Shown here: in pieces, positions 28,984-40,107 of the stretch
Numbering within the stretch: the stretch's first letter is position 1
How the letters are laid out: each line of letters starts with the position of its first letter
Notes under the pieces: model-generated
What the model saw: the letters and a program-made list of their open reading frames with translations, nothing else
Told to the model about the DNA's origin: nothing
The model's database searches: none
Position numbers and translations under genes: made by a program
Source: Peptococcaceae bacterium
GTDB lineage: Bacteria; Bacillota; Desulfitobacteriia; Desulfitobacteriales; Desulfitobacteriaceae
Length of the DNA: 42,535 bases
NCBI GenBank assembly: GCA_031289735.1
Contig: JAITOV010000113.1
Coordinates: 1 to 42,535, forward strand
Direction: 5' to 3'

Positions 28984-31797
28984 TCACAGATGCAAACGCA
29001 AATACTGCCCGGTATAAGACCCCGGCGCTTGCGCCACCTCTTCCGGCGTACCGACAGCGACCACTTCGCCGCCGCGGTTGCCTCCTTCCGGGCCGAGGTC
29101 GATCAGATAGTCCGCCGATTTAATCACATCCAGGTTATGCTCGATCATTAATACGGTATTGCCGCTGTCGACCAAACGGTGCAATACCTGGAGCAATCGG
29201 TCGATATCGGCAATATGCAGCCCCGTCGTCGGTTCGTCGAGAATATAGATGGTCCGGCCCGTGGCGCGTTTGCTTAGTTCTGTGGCCAGTTTTACCCGCT
29301 GCGCCTCCCCGCCCGATAGCGTCGTAGCCGGCTGGCCCAAACGGATATACCCCAAGCCGACGTCATGCAGCGTCTGTAATTTTCGCGTTATGCGCGGCTG
29401 CGCCTGGAAGAAATCCAGCGCTTGCTCCACGGTCATATCCAGCACTTGCGCGATATTCTTCCCCTTATAGAGCACTTCCAGCGTTTCCCGGTTATAGCGG
29501 GACCCCTGACAGACTTCGCACGGTACATAGACATCCGGCAGGAAATGCATCTCGATCTTGATGATCCCATCCCCACGACAGGCTTCACAACGCCCGCCTT
29601 TGACATTAAAGCTGAAACGCCCGCCTTTATAACCGCGCATTTTCGCTTCTGGAGTCGCACTGTAGAGTTCTCTGATGAAGTCAAATAAACCGGTATAGGT
29701 GGCGGGATTCGAACGCGGCGTGCGGCCGATCGGAGATTGGTCGATATTGATCACCTTGTCCAAGTGTTCCAAACCGAAGAGTTCATCATGGGCGCTGGGG
29801 TATTTTCGACTGCGATTCAGTTTCGCGGCTAATGTCTTATACAGGATTTCATTGACCAGCGTGCTCTTGCCGGATCCGGACACGCCGGTGACACAGTTAA
29901 ATACGCCCAGCGGGATCTCTATGTCGATATTCTTCAGATTATTCGCCCGGCAACCGGTGACCTTCAACCAATGGCCGTTCGGCGGACGGCGCAGAGACTG
30001 CACAGCGATCTGTTTACTGCCACTCAGATACTGCCCGGTGATCGATTCCGGGCAGGCTTTGATTTCCTCAACGCTGCCTTGAACCACGACCTTCCCGCCA
30101 TGCTCTCCGGCGCCTGGCCCAATATCGATGATATGATCCGCGGCGAACATCGTTTCCTCATCATGTTCAACCACGATTAATGAATTACCCAGATCGCGCA
30201 GCCGTTTCAAAGCCTCCAACAGACGTCCGTTATCCCGCTGATGCAGCCCGATGCTCGGCTCATCCAGGACATAGAGCACCCCCGTCAGATAAGAACCGAT
30301 CTGCGTCGCTAAGCGGATACGCTGCGCTTCCCCCCCGGACAACGTCCCGGCGGCCCGCGCTAAGGTCAAGTAGTCCAGCCCTACATTGACCAGGAAGCCT
30401 AAGCGCTCCTTGAGTTCTTTCAGGATTTGCCGCGCAATCGCCTGTTCTTTCTCACTGAATAGCACATGTTCAAAGAAATCCAAGGTGTCGCTGACGGATT
30501 GCTCGGTCAGCGCTTGAATCGACAAATCGCCGACTTTCACGGCTAAGGCTTCCGGTTTTAACCGCTTCCCCTGACACGCCGGGCAAAGAAAATCACTCAT
30601 ATAAACTTCGAGCTCATTGTGGATATAATCCGAGGTTGATTCGCGATAACGGCGTTCCAACAATGGAATCAGACCTTCAAATTTGGCATAGTAGATCTTG
30701 CTCTGATTGAAGAGATTCGTATAGGGAAAACGGATCGGCGTTTCCGTCCCATAGAGCAGCTGACGCCATTGCTCTGCGTTCAATTGATCCAGGGGTGTAT
30801 CCCCGGCGAAGCTCAGATTCTCAGCCACGGCTCGGAGCATTTGCGGATAGTATGTAGAGGCGGATTTAGCCCAAGGGGCGACAGCGCCTTCGTTCAGGGA
30901 TTTCGCGCGATCCGGGATGACCAGATCCGGATCGACTTTGAGATGCGCGCCTAAACCGGTGCAGGCCGGACAAGCGCCATAGGGCGTGTTAAACGAGAAG
31001 AGCCGCGGCGAGATCTCTTCCAAGGCAATGCCGCAATCCGGGCAAGCAAAGTTCTCACTGAACAACATTTCCTCTCCATCGACGACTTGCGCGATCACGA
31101 CGCCTTCCCCTAATTTCAACGCAGTCTCCAGGGAATCGGCCAAACGGGCGGCGCCCTCGCGCTTGAGTGCGATTCGATCCACGACCACTTCGATCGTATG
31201 TCTCTGCGTCTTGCTCAGTGTGATGTCCTCGCTGAGTTCCAACAACTGACCGTCTACCCGGACGCGCGCATATCCGGCTTTGCGAATATTGTCCAGAACC
31301 TTCAGATGCTCCCCTTTCTTCCCTTTGATCACAGGCGCCAGGATCTGGATCCGGGTTCTCTCCGGCAGCAGCAGGATCTGATCGATCATCTGCTGGATCG
31401 TCTGGCGGGTGATCGGTTTGCCGCATTGCGGACAATGGGGATGTCCGACGCGCGCATAGAGCAGGCGCAAGTAATCATAGATCTCCGTGACCGTCCCGAC
31501 CGTCGAACGGGGATTGCGGCTGGTCGTTTTCTGGTCGATCGAAATCGCCGGAGATAGCCCTTCGATACTGTCTACGTCCGGTTTGTCCATCTGGCCAAGA
31601 AACTGCCGGGCATAGGCGGATAACGATTCCACATAACGCCGCTGCCCTTCCGCATAGATCGTGTCAAAGGCCAGCGACGATTTACCGGAACCGGATAAGC
31701 CGGTGATTACGACCAGCCGATTGCGGGGGATGTCGATACTGATGTTTTTAAGATTGTGTACGCGCGCGCCACGAATGCGCAAATATTCCTGCGTCAT
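28984..31797 (-). CDS. uvrA: Excinuclease ABC subunit A
   Basis: [69 protein letters not shown]; two ABC signatures and CxxC zinc sites. Start ATG 31797. Confidence 0.99.
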   Translation of the reverse strand: MTQEYLRIRGARVHNLKNISIDIPRNRLVVITGLSGSGKSSLAFDTIYAEGQRRYVESLSAYARQFLGQMDKPDVDSIEGLSPAISIDQKTTSRNPRSTVGTVTEIYDYLRLLYARVGHPHCPQCGKPITRQTIQQMIDQILLLPERTRIQILAPVIKGKKGEHLKVLDNIRKAGYARVRVDGQLLELSEDITLSKTQRHTIEVVVDRIALKREGAARLADSLETALKLGEGVVIAQVVDGEEMLFSENFACPDCGIALEEISPRLFSFNTPYGACPACTGLGAHLKVDPDLVIPDRAKSLNEGAVAPWAKSASTYYPQMLRAVAENLSFAGDTPLDQLNAEQWRQLLYGTETPIRFPYTNLFNQSKIYYAKFEGLIPLLERRYRESTSDYIHNELEVYMSDFLCPACQGKRLKPEALAVKVGDLSIQALTEQSVSDTLDFFEHVLFSEKEQAIARQILKELKERLGFLVNVGLDYLTLARAAGTLSGGEAQRIRLATQIGSYLTGVLYVLDEPSIGLHQRDNGRLLEALKRLRDLGNSLIVVEHDEETMFAADHIIDIGPGAGEHGGKVVVQGSVEEIKACPESITGQYLSGSKQIAVQSLRRPPNGHWLKVTGCRANNLKNIDIEIPLGVFNCVTGVSGSGKSTLVNEILYKTLAAKLNRSRKYPSAHDELFGLEHLDKVINIDQSPIGRTPRSNPATYTGLFDFIRELYSATPEAKMRGYKGGRFSFNVKGGRCEACRGDGIIKIEMHFLPDVYVPCEVCQGSRYNRETLEVLYKGKNIAQVLDMTVEQALDFFQAQPRITRKLQTLHDVGLGYIRLGQPATTLSGGEAQRVKLATELSKRATGRTIYILDEPTTGLHIADIDRLLQVLHRLVDSGNTVLMIEHNLDVIKSADYLIDLGPEGGNRGGEVVAVGTPEEVAQAPGSYTGQYLRLHL

Positions 31798-31935
31798 GAT
31801 CATTCCTCGCTGTCTTTTCATTTTACTGCTTGCTGGGGGCCGCTTAGGTCTTTTGCTTTCGGGTCTTGGTTGGGTCTGGCTTACGGAGTTGGTGGTGTCC
31901 CGGCCGGAGGGAAAACCCCAGAGGCAGGGCGCACT

Positions 31936-33960
31936 CTACCCCTTGCGACGTTTTTTGTATTGGGTCTGTTTGCCGCGCTGTTGGAGGGGCATGCGCAGTA
32001 CGTTGACTTCGCCTTTGAGTTCGATGATCGCGTCGCGCAATTCGGCGGCTCGCTCGAAATCCAGGCCTTTGGCGGCGGAGCGCATTTCTTGTTCCAGGGT
32101 TTGGATGTATTGCTGTAGTTCTTGCGGCGACATCGATTGGCGGTAGCCGGCCGGCTGCTCCAATACCTTCGTCGCTTCGGGCATCTCGAGAATACGTTTC
32201 TGGATGGTTTGCGGCTCGATACCCATCCGCTGGTTATATTCCTCCTGGATCCGGCGGCGGCGGTTGGTCTCCTGAATAGCGATGCTCATCGACTGCGTGA
32301 TTTGATCCGCATACATGATCACCCGTCCGTTGGCGTTGCGCGCGGCTCGGCCGATCGTCTGAATCAGGGAACGGGCCGCCCGCAGGAAACCTTCTTTATC
32401 CGCGTCCAGGATGGCTACCAGCGAAACCTCAGGCAAATCCAGCCCTTCGCGCAGCAGGTTGATCCCGACAATAACGTCGATCTCGCCCAGCCGTAGTTCC
32501 CGCAGGATCTGCACGCGCTCCAGCGTCACGATATCCGAGTGGAGATATTTGACTTTGATCTGAATATCTTTCAGGTAATCCGTCAGATCTTCAGCCATCT
32601 TCTTGGTCAGCGTAGTCACTAAGACGCGCTCACGGCGTTCGATCCGTATATGAATCTCACTGATCAAATCGTCGATCTGGCCCTTCGTGGGCCGGACGGC
32701 GACTTCCGGATCGAGCAACCCCGTGGGACGGATGATCTGTTCGATGACTACCGGGCAATGCTCCAGTTCGTATGGCCCCGGCGTCGCGCTGACAAAAACC
32801 ATCTGAGGGACTTTGCGCTCGAATTCGGCGAATTTGAGCGGACGATTGTCCAGCGCGGACGGCAAACGGAAGCCAAAGTCAATCAGGGTCGTCTTGCGCG
32901 TGCGGTCCCCTTCGTACATGGAACGCGCCTGGGGCAGCGAGACATGGGATTCATCCACCAGCAGCAGAAAATCCTCCGGGAAATAATGCATCAAGGTAAA
33001 CGGCGTCTCCCCCGGTTCGCGGAAGGTCAGATGACGCGAATAATTCTCGATGCCGTTACAGAAACCCATCTCGCGCATCATTTCCAGATCATAGCGCGTC
33101 CGCTGTTCCAAACGCTGCGCTTCTAATAGTTTATTGTTCTCCGCCAAATAGGCCAAGCGCTCTTCCAGTTCCTGTTCGATGTTCTCACAGGCCAGCAGCA
33201 GCTTGTCCTTAGCCGTCACATAATGCGAGTTCGGAAAGATGGAGACATGCCGCCGCTCAGCCTGGATCTCGCCGGTCAGCACATGAATCTCATAGATGCG
33301 CTCAATCTCATCTCCGAACATCTCAATGCGAATCGCCCGCTCGCTGGCCGCCGCCGGGTAAATCTCCACCGTGTCCCCGCGCACTCTAAAGGTCCCGCGA
33401 ATAAAAGCCATATCGTTGCGGTCGTACTGGATCGAAATCAATTTGCGCAGCATCTCGTCCCGATCGATGCTTTGTCCCTGACGCAGGGACAAGATCAAAT
33501 CATAGTATTCATCCGGTGAACCTAAGCCATAAATACACGAGACGCTGGCCACGATGACCACATCGCGCCGTTCAAATAACGCGGCAGTCGCCGAGTGGCG
33601 CAGTTTTTCGATCTCGTCGTTGATCGAAGCGTCCTTTTCTATATAGGTATCGCTGGAAGGAACATACGCTTCCGGCTGATAATAATCATAATAACTGACG
33701 AAGTACTCGACGGCGTTATCCGGGAAGAACTCTTTGAATTCACTGTAGAGCTGCGCCGCCAATGTCTTGTTATGCGCGAGAATCAACGTAGGCCGGTTCA
33801 CCTGAGCGATGAGGTTAGCCATGGTATAGGTCTTGCCTGATCCGGTGACACCGAGCAAGGTTGAATAGCGCTCTCCGGCACAGACGCGCCGCACTAAGGC
33901 TTGAATCGCTTCGGGTTGGTCTCCGGCCGGTTGGTAGCCGGATGTAAGCTGAAAATCCAT
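31936..33960 (-). CDS. uvrB: Excinuclease ABC subunit B
   Basis: [23 protein letters not shown]...[18 protein letters not shown]...[26 protein letters not shown]. Start ATG 33960 with AGAGGAGA SD (track ORF begins at 34044). Confidence 0.99.
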   Translation of the reverse strand: MDFQLTSGYQPAGDQPEAIQALVRRVCAGERYSTLLGVTGSGKTYTMANLIAQVNRPTLILAHNKTLAAQLYSEFKEFFPDNAVEYFVSYYDYYQPEAYVPSSDTYIEKDASINDEIEKLRHSATAALFERRDVVIVASVSCIYGLGSPDEYYDLILSLRQGQSIDRDEMLRKLISIQYDRNDMAFIRGTFRVRGDTVEIYPAAASERAIRIEMFGDEIERIYEIHVLTGEIQAERRHVSIFPNSHYVTAKDKLLLACENIEQELEERLAYLAENNKLLEAQRLEQRTRYDLEMMREMGFCNGIENYSRHLTFREPGETPFTLMHYFPEDFLLLVDESHVSLPQARSMYEGDRTRKTTLIDFGFRLPSALDNRPLKFAEFERKVPQMVFVSATPGPYELEHCPVVIEQIIRPTGLLDPEVAVRPTKGQIDDLISEIHIRIERRERVLVTTLTKKMAEDLTDYLKDIQIKVKYLHSDIVTLERVQILRELRLGEIDVIVGINLLREGLDLPEVSLVAILDADKEGFLRAARSLIQTIGRAARNANGRVIMYADQITQSMSIAIQETNRRRRIQEEYNQRMGIEPQTIQKRILEMPEATKVLEQPAGYRQSMSPQELQQYIQTLEQEMRSAAKGLDFERAAELRDAIIELKGEVNVLRMPLQQRGKQTQYKKRRKG

Positions 33961-34160
33961 ACGCTTAATCTCCTCTGAGATAACTGTTTTGCCTTGCGGT
34001 GATTGCGATGTTAAAATTATAACACTTATAGGATTTTTTTTCATTTTTCGTCTGCTTTAGCCTTTATCGCGACAGTTTATTGCCGATATACTAAACAAGG
34101 GAGTACTGTTTTACTCCGCCTTAGAAATATATCACTTATTTGCTCGAAAGGGGAACAGGA

Positions 34161-35003
34161 ATGGCTATCAAACTCGAATATATTATGAATCGGATCGACA
34201 CGCTGCCTGCGCTGCCCACATCTGCCTTGCGGGTCCTCCAGATGACGAAAAATCCCGAAACCACGGTGAAAGAGTTACATAACGCTATAGCGCTTGATCC
34301 CTCCCTGGCCGCCAGCATTCTGCGTCAGGCCAACTCCGCCTACTACGGCTACGCGCGCCGGATTTCGACCTTAACCGATGCGATTATCATTCTGGGTTTC
34401 CAGACGATTCAAGGGCTGGCGATGGCTGCCGCCGTCTCTCCGATGCTGAAAAAGCAGGTGCTGGGCTATAATATCGATCAGGAAGGGCTGTGGCAGCATT
34501 CCATGCTGACCGCAATGATGGCGATGCGCTTGAGCAAACGCCTAAAAAAACCTTTTGCGGATACAGCTTTTACCGTTGGCTTACTGCATGATATCGGCAA
34601 ACTGGTGCTGTCTGTCTACGTCCAGGAAGTCGGACATTTCATGCTGGAAAGTATTGAAGAACAACAGATCTCCTATAGCGAACTCGAAGAGAAGGTGATC
34701 GGTTTCGATCACGCTGTGGTAGGCGGATTCATCTGCCAACGCTGGAACCTGCCTGAAGAAATCGCTGAACCGGTGACTTTTCATCACAAACCCGGAGAAA
34801 GCAAGAACTTCCGGGAAATGACCTCCGTCGTACATATCGCAAACTGTCTGGCGCAAAGCTTAGGTTTGGGGGATAGCGCCGACAGCTTTTTAAATCCGTT
34901 GGACCCGGACACGCTCGAACTGTTTGGCTTGAGCGAAACTGATTTGGACTCCCTCATCGCTGAGACGAGCGAATTGATCAGCGACCCTCACGTGTTCAGT
35001 TAG
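34161..35003 (+). CDS. HDOD domain protein
   Basis: MAIKLEYIMNRIDTLPALPTSALRVLQMTKNPETTVKELHNAIALDPSLAASILRQANSAYYG...LLHDIGKLVL; ATG 34161 after GAAAGGGGAA. Confidence 0.9.
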   Translation: MAIKLEYIMNRIDTLPALPTSALRVLQMTKNPETTVKELHNAIALDPSLAASILRQANSAYYGYARRISTLTDAIIILGFQTIQGLAMAAAVSPMLKKQVLGYNIDQEGLWQHSMLTAMMAMRLSKRLKKPFADTAFTVGLLHDIGKLVLSVYVQEVGHFMLESIEEQQISYSELEEKVIGFDHAVVGGFICQRWNLPEEIAEPVTFHHKPGESKNFREMTSVVHIANCLAQSLGLGDSADSFLNPLDPDTLELFGLSETDLDSLIAETSELISDPHVFS

Positions 35004-35012
35004 GTATCGCCA

Positions 35013-35249
35013 TTAATGCCAAAAACGCCCATACAAATAGATCGCGAAGATGACCGCCACCAAAGGGATCACTTCGATAACGGCTAACCCGACAAAGAGA
35101 ACTTCTTGCACGAGTTTTCCGTCTTCCGCTGTCTGTTGATTTTCTTTCACGGAGCGGATGATTTTTTGTTGCGCCACGAGCGTACAGACTACCGTAAATA
35201 CGGCTACACCCATGGAAAACATCATCAAAACCCGTTGAATACTTCCCAT
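35013..35249 (-). CDS. Divergent F0 ATP synthase c-subunit-like proteolipid
   Basis: 78 aa, two predicted TM helices; helix 2 LFVGLAVIEVIPLVAVIFAIYL parallels typical AtpE (FIGxALVEALPIIGVVIAF) including the ion-binding Glu. Confidence 0.7.
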   Translation of the reverse strand: MGSIQRVLMMFSMGVAVFTVVCTLVAQQKIIRSVKENQQTAEDGKLVQEVLFVGLAVIEVIPLVAVIFAIYLYGRFWH

Positions 35250-35265
35250 GCCCTTGTTTCCTTTT

Positions 35266-36243
35266 CTATTGCTCTATTTCCCTGATGATTTGCTGGAGCA
35301 GCTGAGCGCGATACGCGTCGATCTGGGCGAAATCCATCGTCTCAATAAACAAAGTTTTCGTGTTGCGGCGTTCCATTTTCCAAGCCGCGATCGCTTCTCT
35401 GGTCTGAGGATGGAGATCCGCTTGCATACCTAAATCCTCCAAGTTGCGCGGATCTCCTTGCCAAATCGCCAGATGGCGCTCCGGTAGGACAATCCCGATC
35501 AAATGTCCCGGATTCAGCGGATGATAGACATAATCCACCGCTTGCCCCAACAAGCGGACTTCCAGGATAATCTCCCGCAACTCCGCCATAGCGTCTTTTT
35601 CCGGTAAACAGATCTGATCACACTCCGACAAAAAATGCGGCGCTAAATTCAACCAGCCTTCCTCAGTGACGCCTTGCCAATAGTATTGTCGTACCGAGCC
35701 CAACACGCGCTGTTCTTCCATGATCAAATGAAGCAATGGATCAGCGGGCTTGGTTCGTATGTAGGGATCATAATATTGGTGGGTGATTAATTCTATCAGC
35801 TTGGTTTCCCACTGCTTTTGCTTCACCAGGCTGTCCAGGATTGCTCTGCGGCGTGATTGCAGTTTTCTCAGGTTGCAGAATTGGGTGAAGTCGATAAAGC
35901 GCTCGATCAAGCCAGGCGCTTGCCAGGGCAACGGACTCATTTCCAGCGGATTCAGCAACACAATCCCGTAGGGATGCAGCCAAAAGCCGGCCGTTGTGTC
36001 CGGATCCAGCGCCGAACGCCAGAAATCAATCTCATACCCGCGATCCTGCAATTCCAAGCCGATCATTTTGATCAGGGTGGCTTTGCCGCTGCCCGGCCCG
36101 CCCCATAAGACATACGCACGGCGCCACTGAGACATCATAGCGGGCGCCAGAGAATAACGTCCGTCAACCGCCCAGCCTTCGAGAAAATAATAGCGCACTT
36201 TCGCTCTATCGCCCATCCTCCTACCCCCAACACATTTAATCAA
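35266..36243 (-). CDS. P-loop NTPase-like protein, possibly PRK06851-related
   Basis: RRAYVLWGGPGSGKATLIKMIGLELQDRGYEIDFWRSALDPDTTAGFWL; P-loop followed by the DPD segment I associate with PRK06851-type proteins. Start codon uncertain. Confidence 0.6.
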   Translation of the reverse strand: MIKCVGGRRMGDRAKVRYYFLEGWAVDGRYSLAPAMMSQWRRAYVLWGGPGSGKATLIKMIGLELQDRGYEIDFWRSALDPDTTAGFWLHPYGIVLLNPLEMSPLPWQAPGLIERFIDFTQFCNLRKLQSRRRAILDSLVKQKQWETKLIELITHQYYDPYIRTKPADPLLHLIMEEQRVLGSVRQYYWQGVTEEGWLNLAPHFLSECDQICLPEKDAMAELREIILEVRLLGQAVDYVYHPLNPGHLIGIVLPERHLAIWQGDPRNLEDLGMQADLHPQTREAIAAWKMERRNTKTLFIETMDFAQIDAYRAQLLQQIIREIEQ

Positions 36244-36289
36244 GGTAGTTTATGCGTTCAGGGCCGGAGGCGTCACTACATCAGGCGCA

Positions 36290-37510
36290 TTATTTAATCA
36301 TCGTTCGCAATACGCTGACCCCTTTTTGCAGCTGCGCGTCATAATTTTGATCGCTCGGTGATAACGTCGCGATCTGCCCCGGATCCAAGGATATGGTAAT
36401 ATCCGGTTCAATGCCAATCTTATGAATATCGTTCTTATTTGGCGTCAAGTATTGCGCGGTGGTCAACTTCACTCCGGCGTTATCAGCGAGTTGGAAAATC
36501 GTCTGGACAATGCCTTTGCCAAACGTCTTTTCACCCACTAAAAGCCCGGCCGCTCTATCCTTAATCGCTCCGGCCAAGATCTCGGCTGCGGAAGCGCTTT
36601 CACCGTTCACCAGTACAACCAGCGGTTTGCCCCAATACACAGCGTTCTCTTGGGTCATGCGGGTATCCACTCCGCCGTTCTTGTCAACAATATACACGAC
36701 CGGTCCGGGTGGGATCAAGTGACTGGCCGCTTGAACCGCCGCATTGAGTTCCCCGCCGTGGTTATTACGTAAATCTAAGATCATCCCATTACACGACTTG
36801 ACTTCCTGAGTTTGCAACACTTCGTCAAACTCCTCGCCCGTCTCAGCGGAAAATTGGGAAATGGCGATATAGGCGAACGCGGGTTGTCCCGGCAGGATCT
36901 TGGCTTCAACCGTCGGCACAACGATGACTTCGCGAGTTAACTGCACACTGATTGATTGCCCATCACTTTCCCGATACAGTCCTAACGAGACCTGCGTCCC
37001 CGGATCGCCGCGCATCCGGTCGATCGCTTGCTGCTGACTGATCCCGGATACGTCCGTATCGTCGATCCGCACGATCTCGTCTCCTATCTGCAGCCCGGCT
37101 TTCTCCGCCGGCGCATGCTTAATCGTGCGCAAGACGACCAGTTTCTGCGCATCGTTATTCAACACAATCCCGATACCGCCGAATTTACCCTGGACCTGCT
37201 CCATCAATTGCTGGTTTTCCTTGGCGTCGAGAAAAACGGAATACGGATCACCCAATGACTCCACGATCCCTTTCGTCGCGCCAACGACCAGCGTATCCAT
37301 CGATGCGTCATCCAGATAATCGCTGTGTACCAGCTGCCACACGCGGACGAAGTTGCCCAGATGGTGCACGTTCAAGGCGACAGCTCCAGCAGCTGCGCCC
37401 GTGATCCCTGCCAGAACCACCACCAACACCACGATAACCGTGCATAATTGTTTCTTCCCGCTGTTTCTGCCGTAACTATCCCGCAAAGATCTGACCCCCT
37501 TAGTAAACAT
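36290..37510 (-). CDS. S41 family C-terminal processing peptidase (PDZ domain)
   Basis: GKFGGIGIVLNND...KAGLQIGDEIVRIDDTDVSGIS (PDZ)...VLVNGESASAAEILAGAIKDRAAGLLVGEKTFGKGIVQ. ATG 37510 likely. Confidence 0.94.
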   Translation of the reverse strand: MFTKGVRSLRDSYGRNSGKKQLCTVIVVLVVVLAGITGAAAGAVALNVHHLGNFVRVWQLVHSDYLDDASMDTLVVGATKGIVESLGDPYSVFLDAKENQQLMEQVQGKFGGIGIVLNNDAQKLVVLRTIKHAPAEKAGLQIGDEIVRIDDTDVSGISQQQAIDRMRGDPGTQVSLGLYRESDGQSISVQLTREVIVVPTVEAKILPGQPAFAYIAISQFSAETGEEFDEVLQTQEVKSCNGMILDLRNNHGGELNAAVQAASHLIPPGPVVYIVDKNGGVDTRMTQENAVYWGKPLVVLVNGESASAAEILAGAIKDRAAGLLVGEKTFGKGIVQTIFQLADNAGVKLTTAQYLTPNKNDIHKIGIEPDITISLDPGQIATLSPSDQNYDAQLQKGVSVLRTMIK

Positions 37511-38099
37511 GCGCTGTTTCGTTCGCTTGAATAAAGTCGCCAATAACGAAGACCGGATCTACGTCAATGCCTTTGGCTTGCAGCATCTCTGTACCGCCTT
37601 CTTGGCGATCCACCAGGGCGATAACTTTCACCACTTTACCGCCGAGCGCTTCGACCTGCTCTACGGCTTTCATGATGGAACCGCCTGTCGTGATGACATC
37701 ATCAATGATAGCGACGCGATCTGTACCAACCAATTCCGGTCCTTCGATGAATTTGCATTTGCCGTGTTTTTTGGGTTCCTTGCGCACAATGAATAGCTTT
37801 AAATCGGCTAATCCCGCTTCATAGGCGGCATTGCCTACCGAGCCGACAATCGGGTCAGCGCCAATGGTTAAACCGCCGATCGCGGTGATCCCCGTTCCTT
37901 TAATTTTTTCGACGATCAGTTTACTGAACAGATAGGCCCCGGCCGGGGACAGGGTTACTTGCTTGCCGTCGAAGTAGTAGGCGCTCTCTTTGCCCGAGGT
38001 CAGGATAAAGTGTCCGAACTCAAAGGCGCGTTCATGTACCAATTGTCTGAGATTCTGCCAATCTGCGCTTTGGCCGTCTTGGGTCTGCTTTGTGGTCAA
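37500..38099 (-). CDS. pyrE: Orotate phosphoribosyltransferase
   Basis: FILTSGKESAYYFDGKQVTLSPAG...GGLTIGADPIVGSV...PRPP motif VAIIDDVITTGGS. TTG start 38099 with AGGTGA SD. Confidence 0.94.
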   Translation of the reverse strand: MTTKQTQDGQSADWQNLRQLVHERAFEFGHFILTSGKESAYYFDGKQVTLSPAGAYLFSKLIVEKIKGTGITAIGGLTIGADPIVGSVGNAAYEAGLADLKLFIVRKEPKKHGKCKFIEGPELVGTDRVAIIDDVITTGGSIMKAVEQVEALGGKVVKVIALVDRQEGGTEMLQAKGIDVDPVFVIGDFIQANETAHVY

Positions 38100-38156
38100 G
38101 ATCGTTCACCTGCTCTTTCTGTGGTCATCTGCCTAACTCCCCCTGGCTTTCCATTC

Positions 38157-38186
38157 ATCATAATTCCGTTCGCTGGTCATTGTCAA
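38157..38186 (-). promoter_or_regulatory. Candidate sigma-A promoter upstream of pyrE
   Basis: Minus strand TTGACA-N18-TATGAT, about 58 bp upstream of pyrE start. Confidence 0.65.
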
Positions 38187-38220
38187 TATTTCACCCGGAG
38201 AGGAGACACGGAAAATAGGC

Positions 38221-38264
38221 AAAAAATGAACCGCTCCTGTCTCCGCTAGACACGGAACGGTTCA
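38221..38264 (-). terminator. Rho-independent terminator downstream of MCP gene
   Basis: Minus strand TGAACCG..TGTCT-loop-AGACA..CGGTTCA (written in plus orientation) followed by a T-run, just beyond the MCP stop at 38289. Confidence 0.8.
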
Positions 38265-38288
38265 TGAAACGCTTGGTTGGCTGGAAAC

Positions 38289-40007
38289 CTAGATCTTAAA
38301 TACGGAGACTAGCTCTCTTAAGGCTACGCCTTTAGCGACCATATCTTGCACGGTATCGACTAATGTTTGGGACGCCGCGCTTTGTTGTTGGGTGGTAGCC
38401 GATATTTGCTCGGTATTCGCGGCGGCTTCTTCCGATATTGCCGCGATGTTACCCATTTCGTCAACCGCGCTTTGCGTGGCGGACGTGACTTCCCTTAAAG
38501 AATTGATCGAGGATGCGGATTGCGCGACAATTTCGCTGACGGCTTCTTTGATCGTGGTAAATGCGCTTCCGGCTTCGACGACGGCCTTGACGCCATTCGC
38601 GACCGCTTTGCTGCTCTTATCCATCGAATCCACCGCCAGTTTAGTCTTGCTCTGCATACTGGAGATGACTTCCGTAATTTGCTGCGTTGATTCGGAAGAT
38701 AATTCGGCGAGTTTGCGTACCTCTTCCGCTACGACGGCAAAACCGCGGCCTTGATCACCGGCTCTGGCGGCTTCAATAGCCGCGTTGAGCGCCAGTAAGT
38801 TCGTTTGATCAGCGATTCCTTTGATGACATCGACGATGTCGCCGATCTGGCGAGATTGTTCGCCTAATTCATTGATCGCAATCGTCGTTTGCTCGCTGAT
38901 GGCGGAGATCTCGTTGATGGTTTCTACCGAATAGGCGGCTTGTTGAACCCCGTTCTCAGCGAAAGAGAGAGTTTGTCTACTGCTTTCTTCGGCATTGCTG
39001 GCGTTTTGCGCGATGATCTCGATATTACTCGATATAGAGTCGATCATCTTGGTCGTGTTCTCACTGGCTTGCGCTTGGGTCGTGGCGCCTTTGGCGAGAT
39101 CGTCCACCGCGCGGGCGATATACTCTGACGAAGCGGACATTTCCTGCGAGGAAGCCGATAGTTCTTCCTGGGCCGCGGCTATGACTAAACTGATATCGAT
39201 GATACTTTTCACCGTGCTGTTTAGTTTTTCACGCATACTATTAAACGCGTTGGCGATATCGCCGATTTCATCCTGCCTATTGATATTGACCGCTTGGATT
39301 AAATCTCCGCCGGCAATGTTTCTGGCTCCTGCCACTAAAATGTTGGTCGGTTTGGTGATCGTCCGGGTTAGTAACATAGCGATCAGAATCGAGGCAATGA
39401 TAATGGCGACAGAGAGCACAATCACGATGATCGCGGTGGTCTCTGCGTCAGCGATATTATCCGCTAGATTCCCTTGTATCAGCTCTACACTGTCAGCAAA
39501 AAGTTTATTCGCATTACTCGTTTTTTCATTGGCCAGCGGCGCCAGATCGTTCGCGGCGACTTCCTTCGCTTGTTCTAACTGGCCGGCTTGCATGAGCGGG
39601 CGTAGTTTTTGCTCGGCGATTGCGCTATATTGCAAGTCCAACGCTTGCGCCATTTCAGCCTGGCTGATGAGTGCATCATTGACGCCGTCTTTATTGTTCT
39701 GTCTTAAACTCGCCAGGATGTCAACAGCTATTTTAGCCGTCTCGTTCGATACGTTCAGATAGTTTTGATAGTATTCTTCTTTTTCATAGAGCAGATACGC
39801 CCGAATATAGCTGGTTTGCAATATGTTGTTCGTTCCCAGGAGAGATGCACCGGTCAAATTAGGAAGTTCTACGCTTGAAGTAGCCGATAGAACGTCCTCC
39901 GATTTGTTGGACTCATAAATCGATTTACCACTGATGATTAATAGAAATACGATGATGAGTGAAAAACTAAGAATGATTCTAGCCCCAAGTCTTAATTTGG
40001 ATAACAT
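38289..40007 (-). CDS. Methyl-accepting chemotaxis protein
   Basis: N-terminal TM and 4-helix sensor, HAMP ([24 protein letters not shown]), signalling hairpin [39 protein letters not shown]. Confidence 0.97.
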   Translation of the reverse strand: MLSKLRLGARIILSFSLIIVFLLIISGKSIYESNKSEDVLSATSSVELPNLTGASLLGTNNILQTSYIRAYLLYEKEEYYQNYLNVSNETAKIAVDILASLRQNNKDGVNDALISQAEMAQALDLQYSAIAEQKLRPLMQAGQLEQAKEVAANDLAPLANEKTSNANKLFADSVELIQGNLADNIADAETTAIIVIVLSVAIIIASILIAMLLTRTITKPTNILVAGARNIAGGDLIQAVNINRQDEIGDIANAFNSMREKLNSTVKSIIDISLVIAAAQEELSASSQEMSASSEYIARAVDDLAKGATTQAQASENTTKMIDSISSNIEIIAQNASNAEESSRQTLSFAENGVQQAAYSVETINEISAISEQTTIAINELGEQSRQIGDIVDVIKGIADQTNLLALNAAIEAARAGDQGRGFAVVAEEVRKLAELSSESTQQITEVISSMQSKTKLAVDSMDKSSKAVANGVKAVVEAGSAFTTIKEAVSEIVAQSASSINSLREVTSATQSAVDEMGNIAAISEEAAANTEQISATTQQQSAASQTLVDTVQDMVAKGVALRELVSVFKI

Positions 40008-40079
40008 GTTTACCTACCTCTTTTCAATTAATTATATGTAACGATTATACATGGTGCTTAAATAATTTTTATAAAATAT

Positions 40080-40107
40080 TAATCGGCTATAATTTTGATT
40101 TTCTTCA
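40080..40107 (-). promoter_or_regulatory. Candidate sigma-28 promoter upstream of MCP gene
   Basis: Minus strand -10 GCCGATTA at 40080-40087, about 73 bp upstream of MCP ATG; -35 weak (TGAA at 16 bp spacing). Confidence 0.45.

Noticed and set aside
31756-32146. Plus-strand ORFs between uvrA and uvrB (31756-32118, 31661-32146)
   Set aside because: Mostly antisense to the uvrA and uvrB ends, with no SD or family motif.
38995-39762. 255-aa plus-strand ORF antisense to the MCP gene
   Set aside because: Compositional mirror of the MCP coding strand (Ala/Ser/Ile-rich); no SD or domain signature; the MCP frame is unambiguous.
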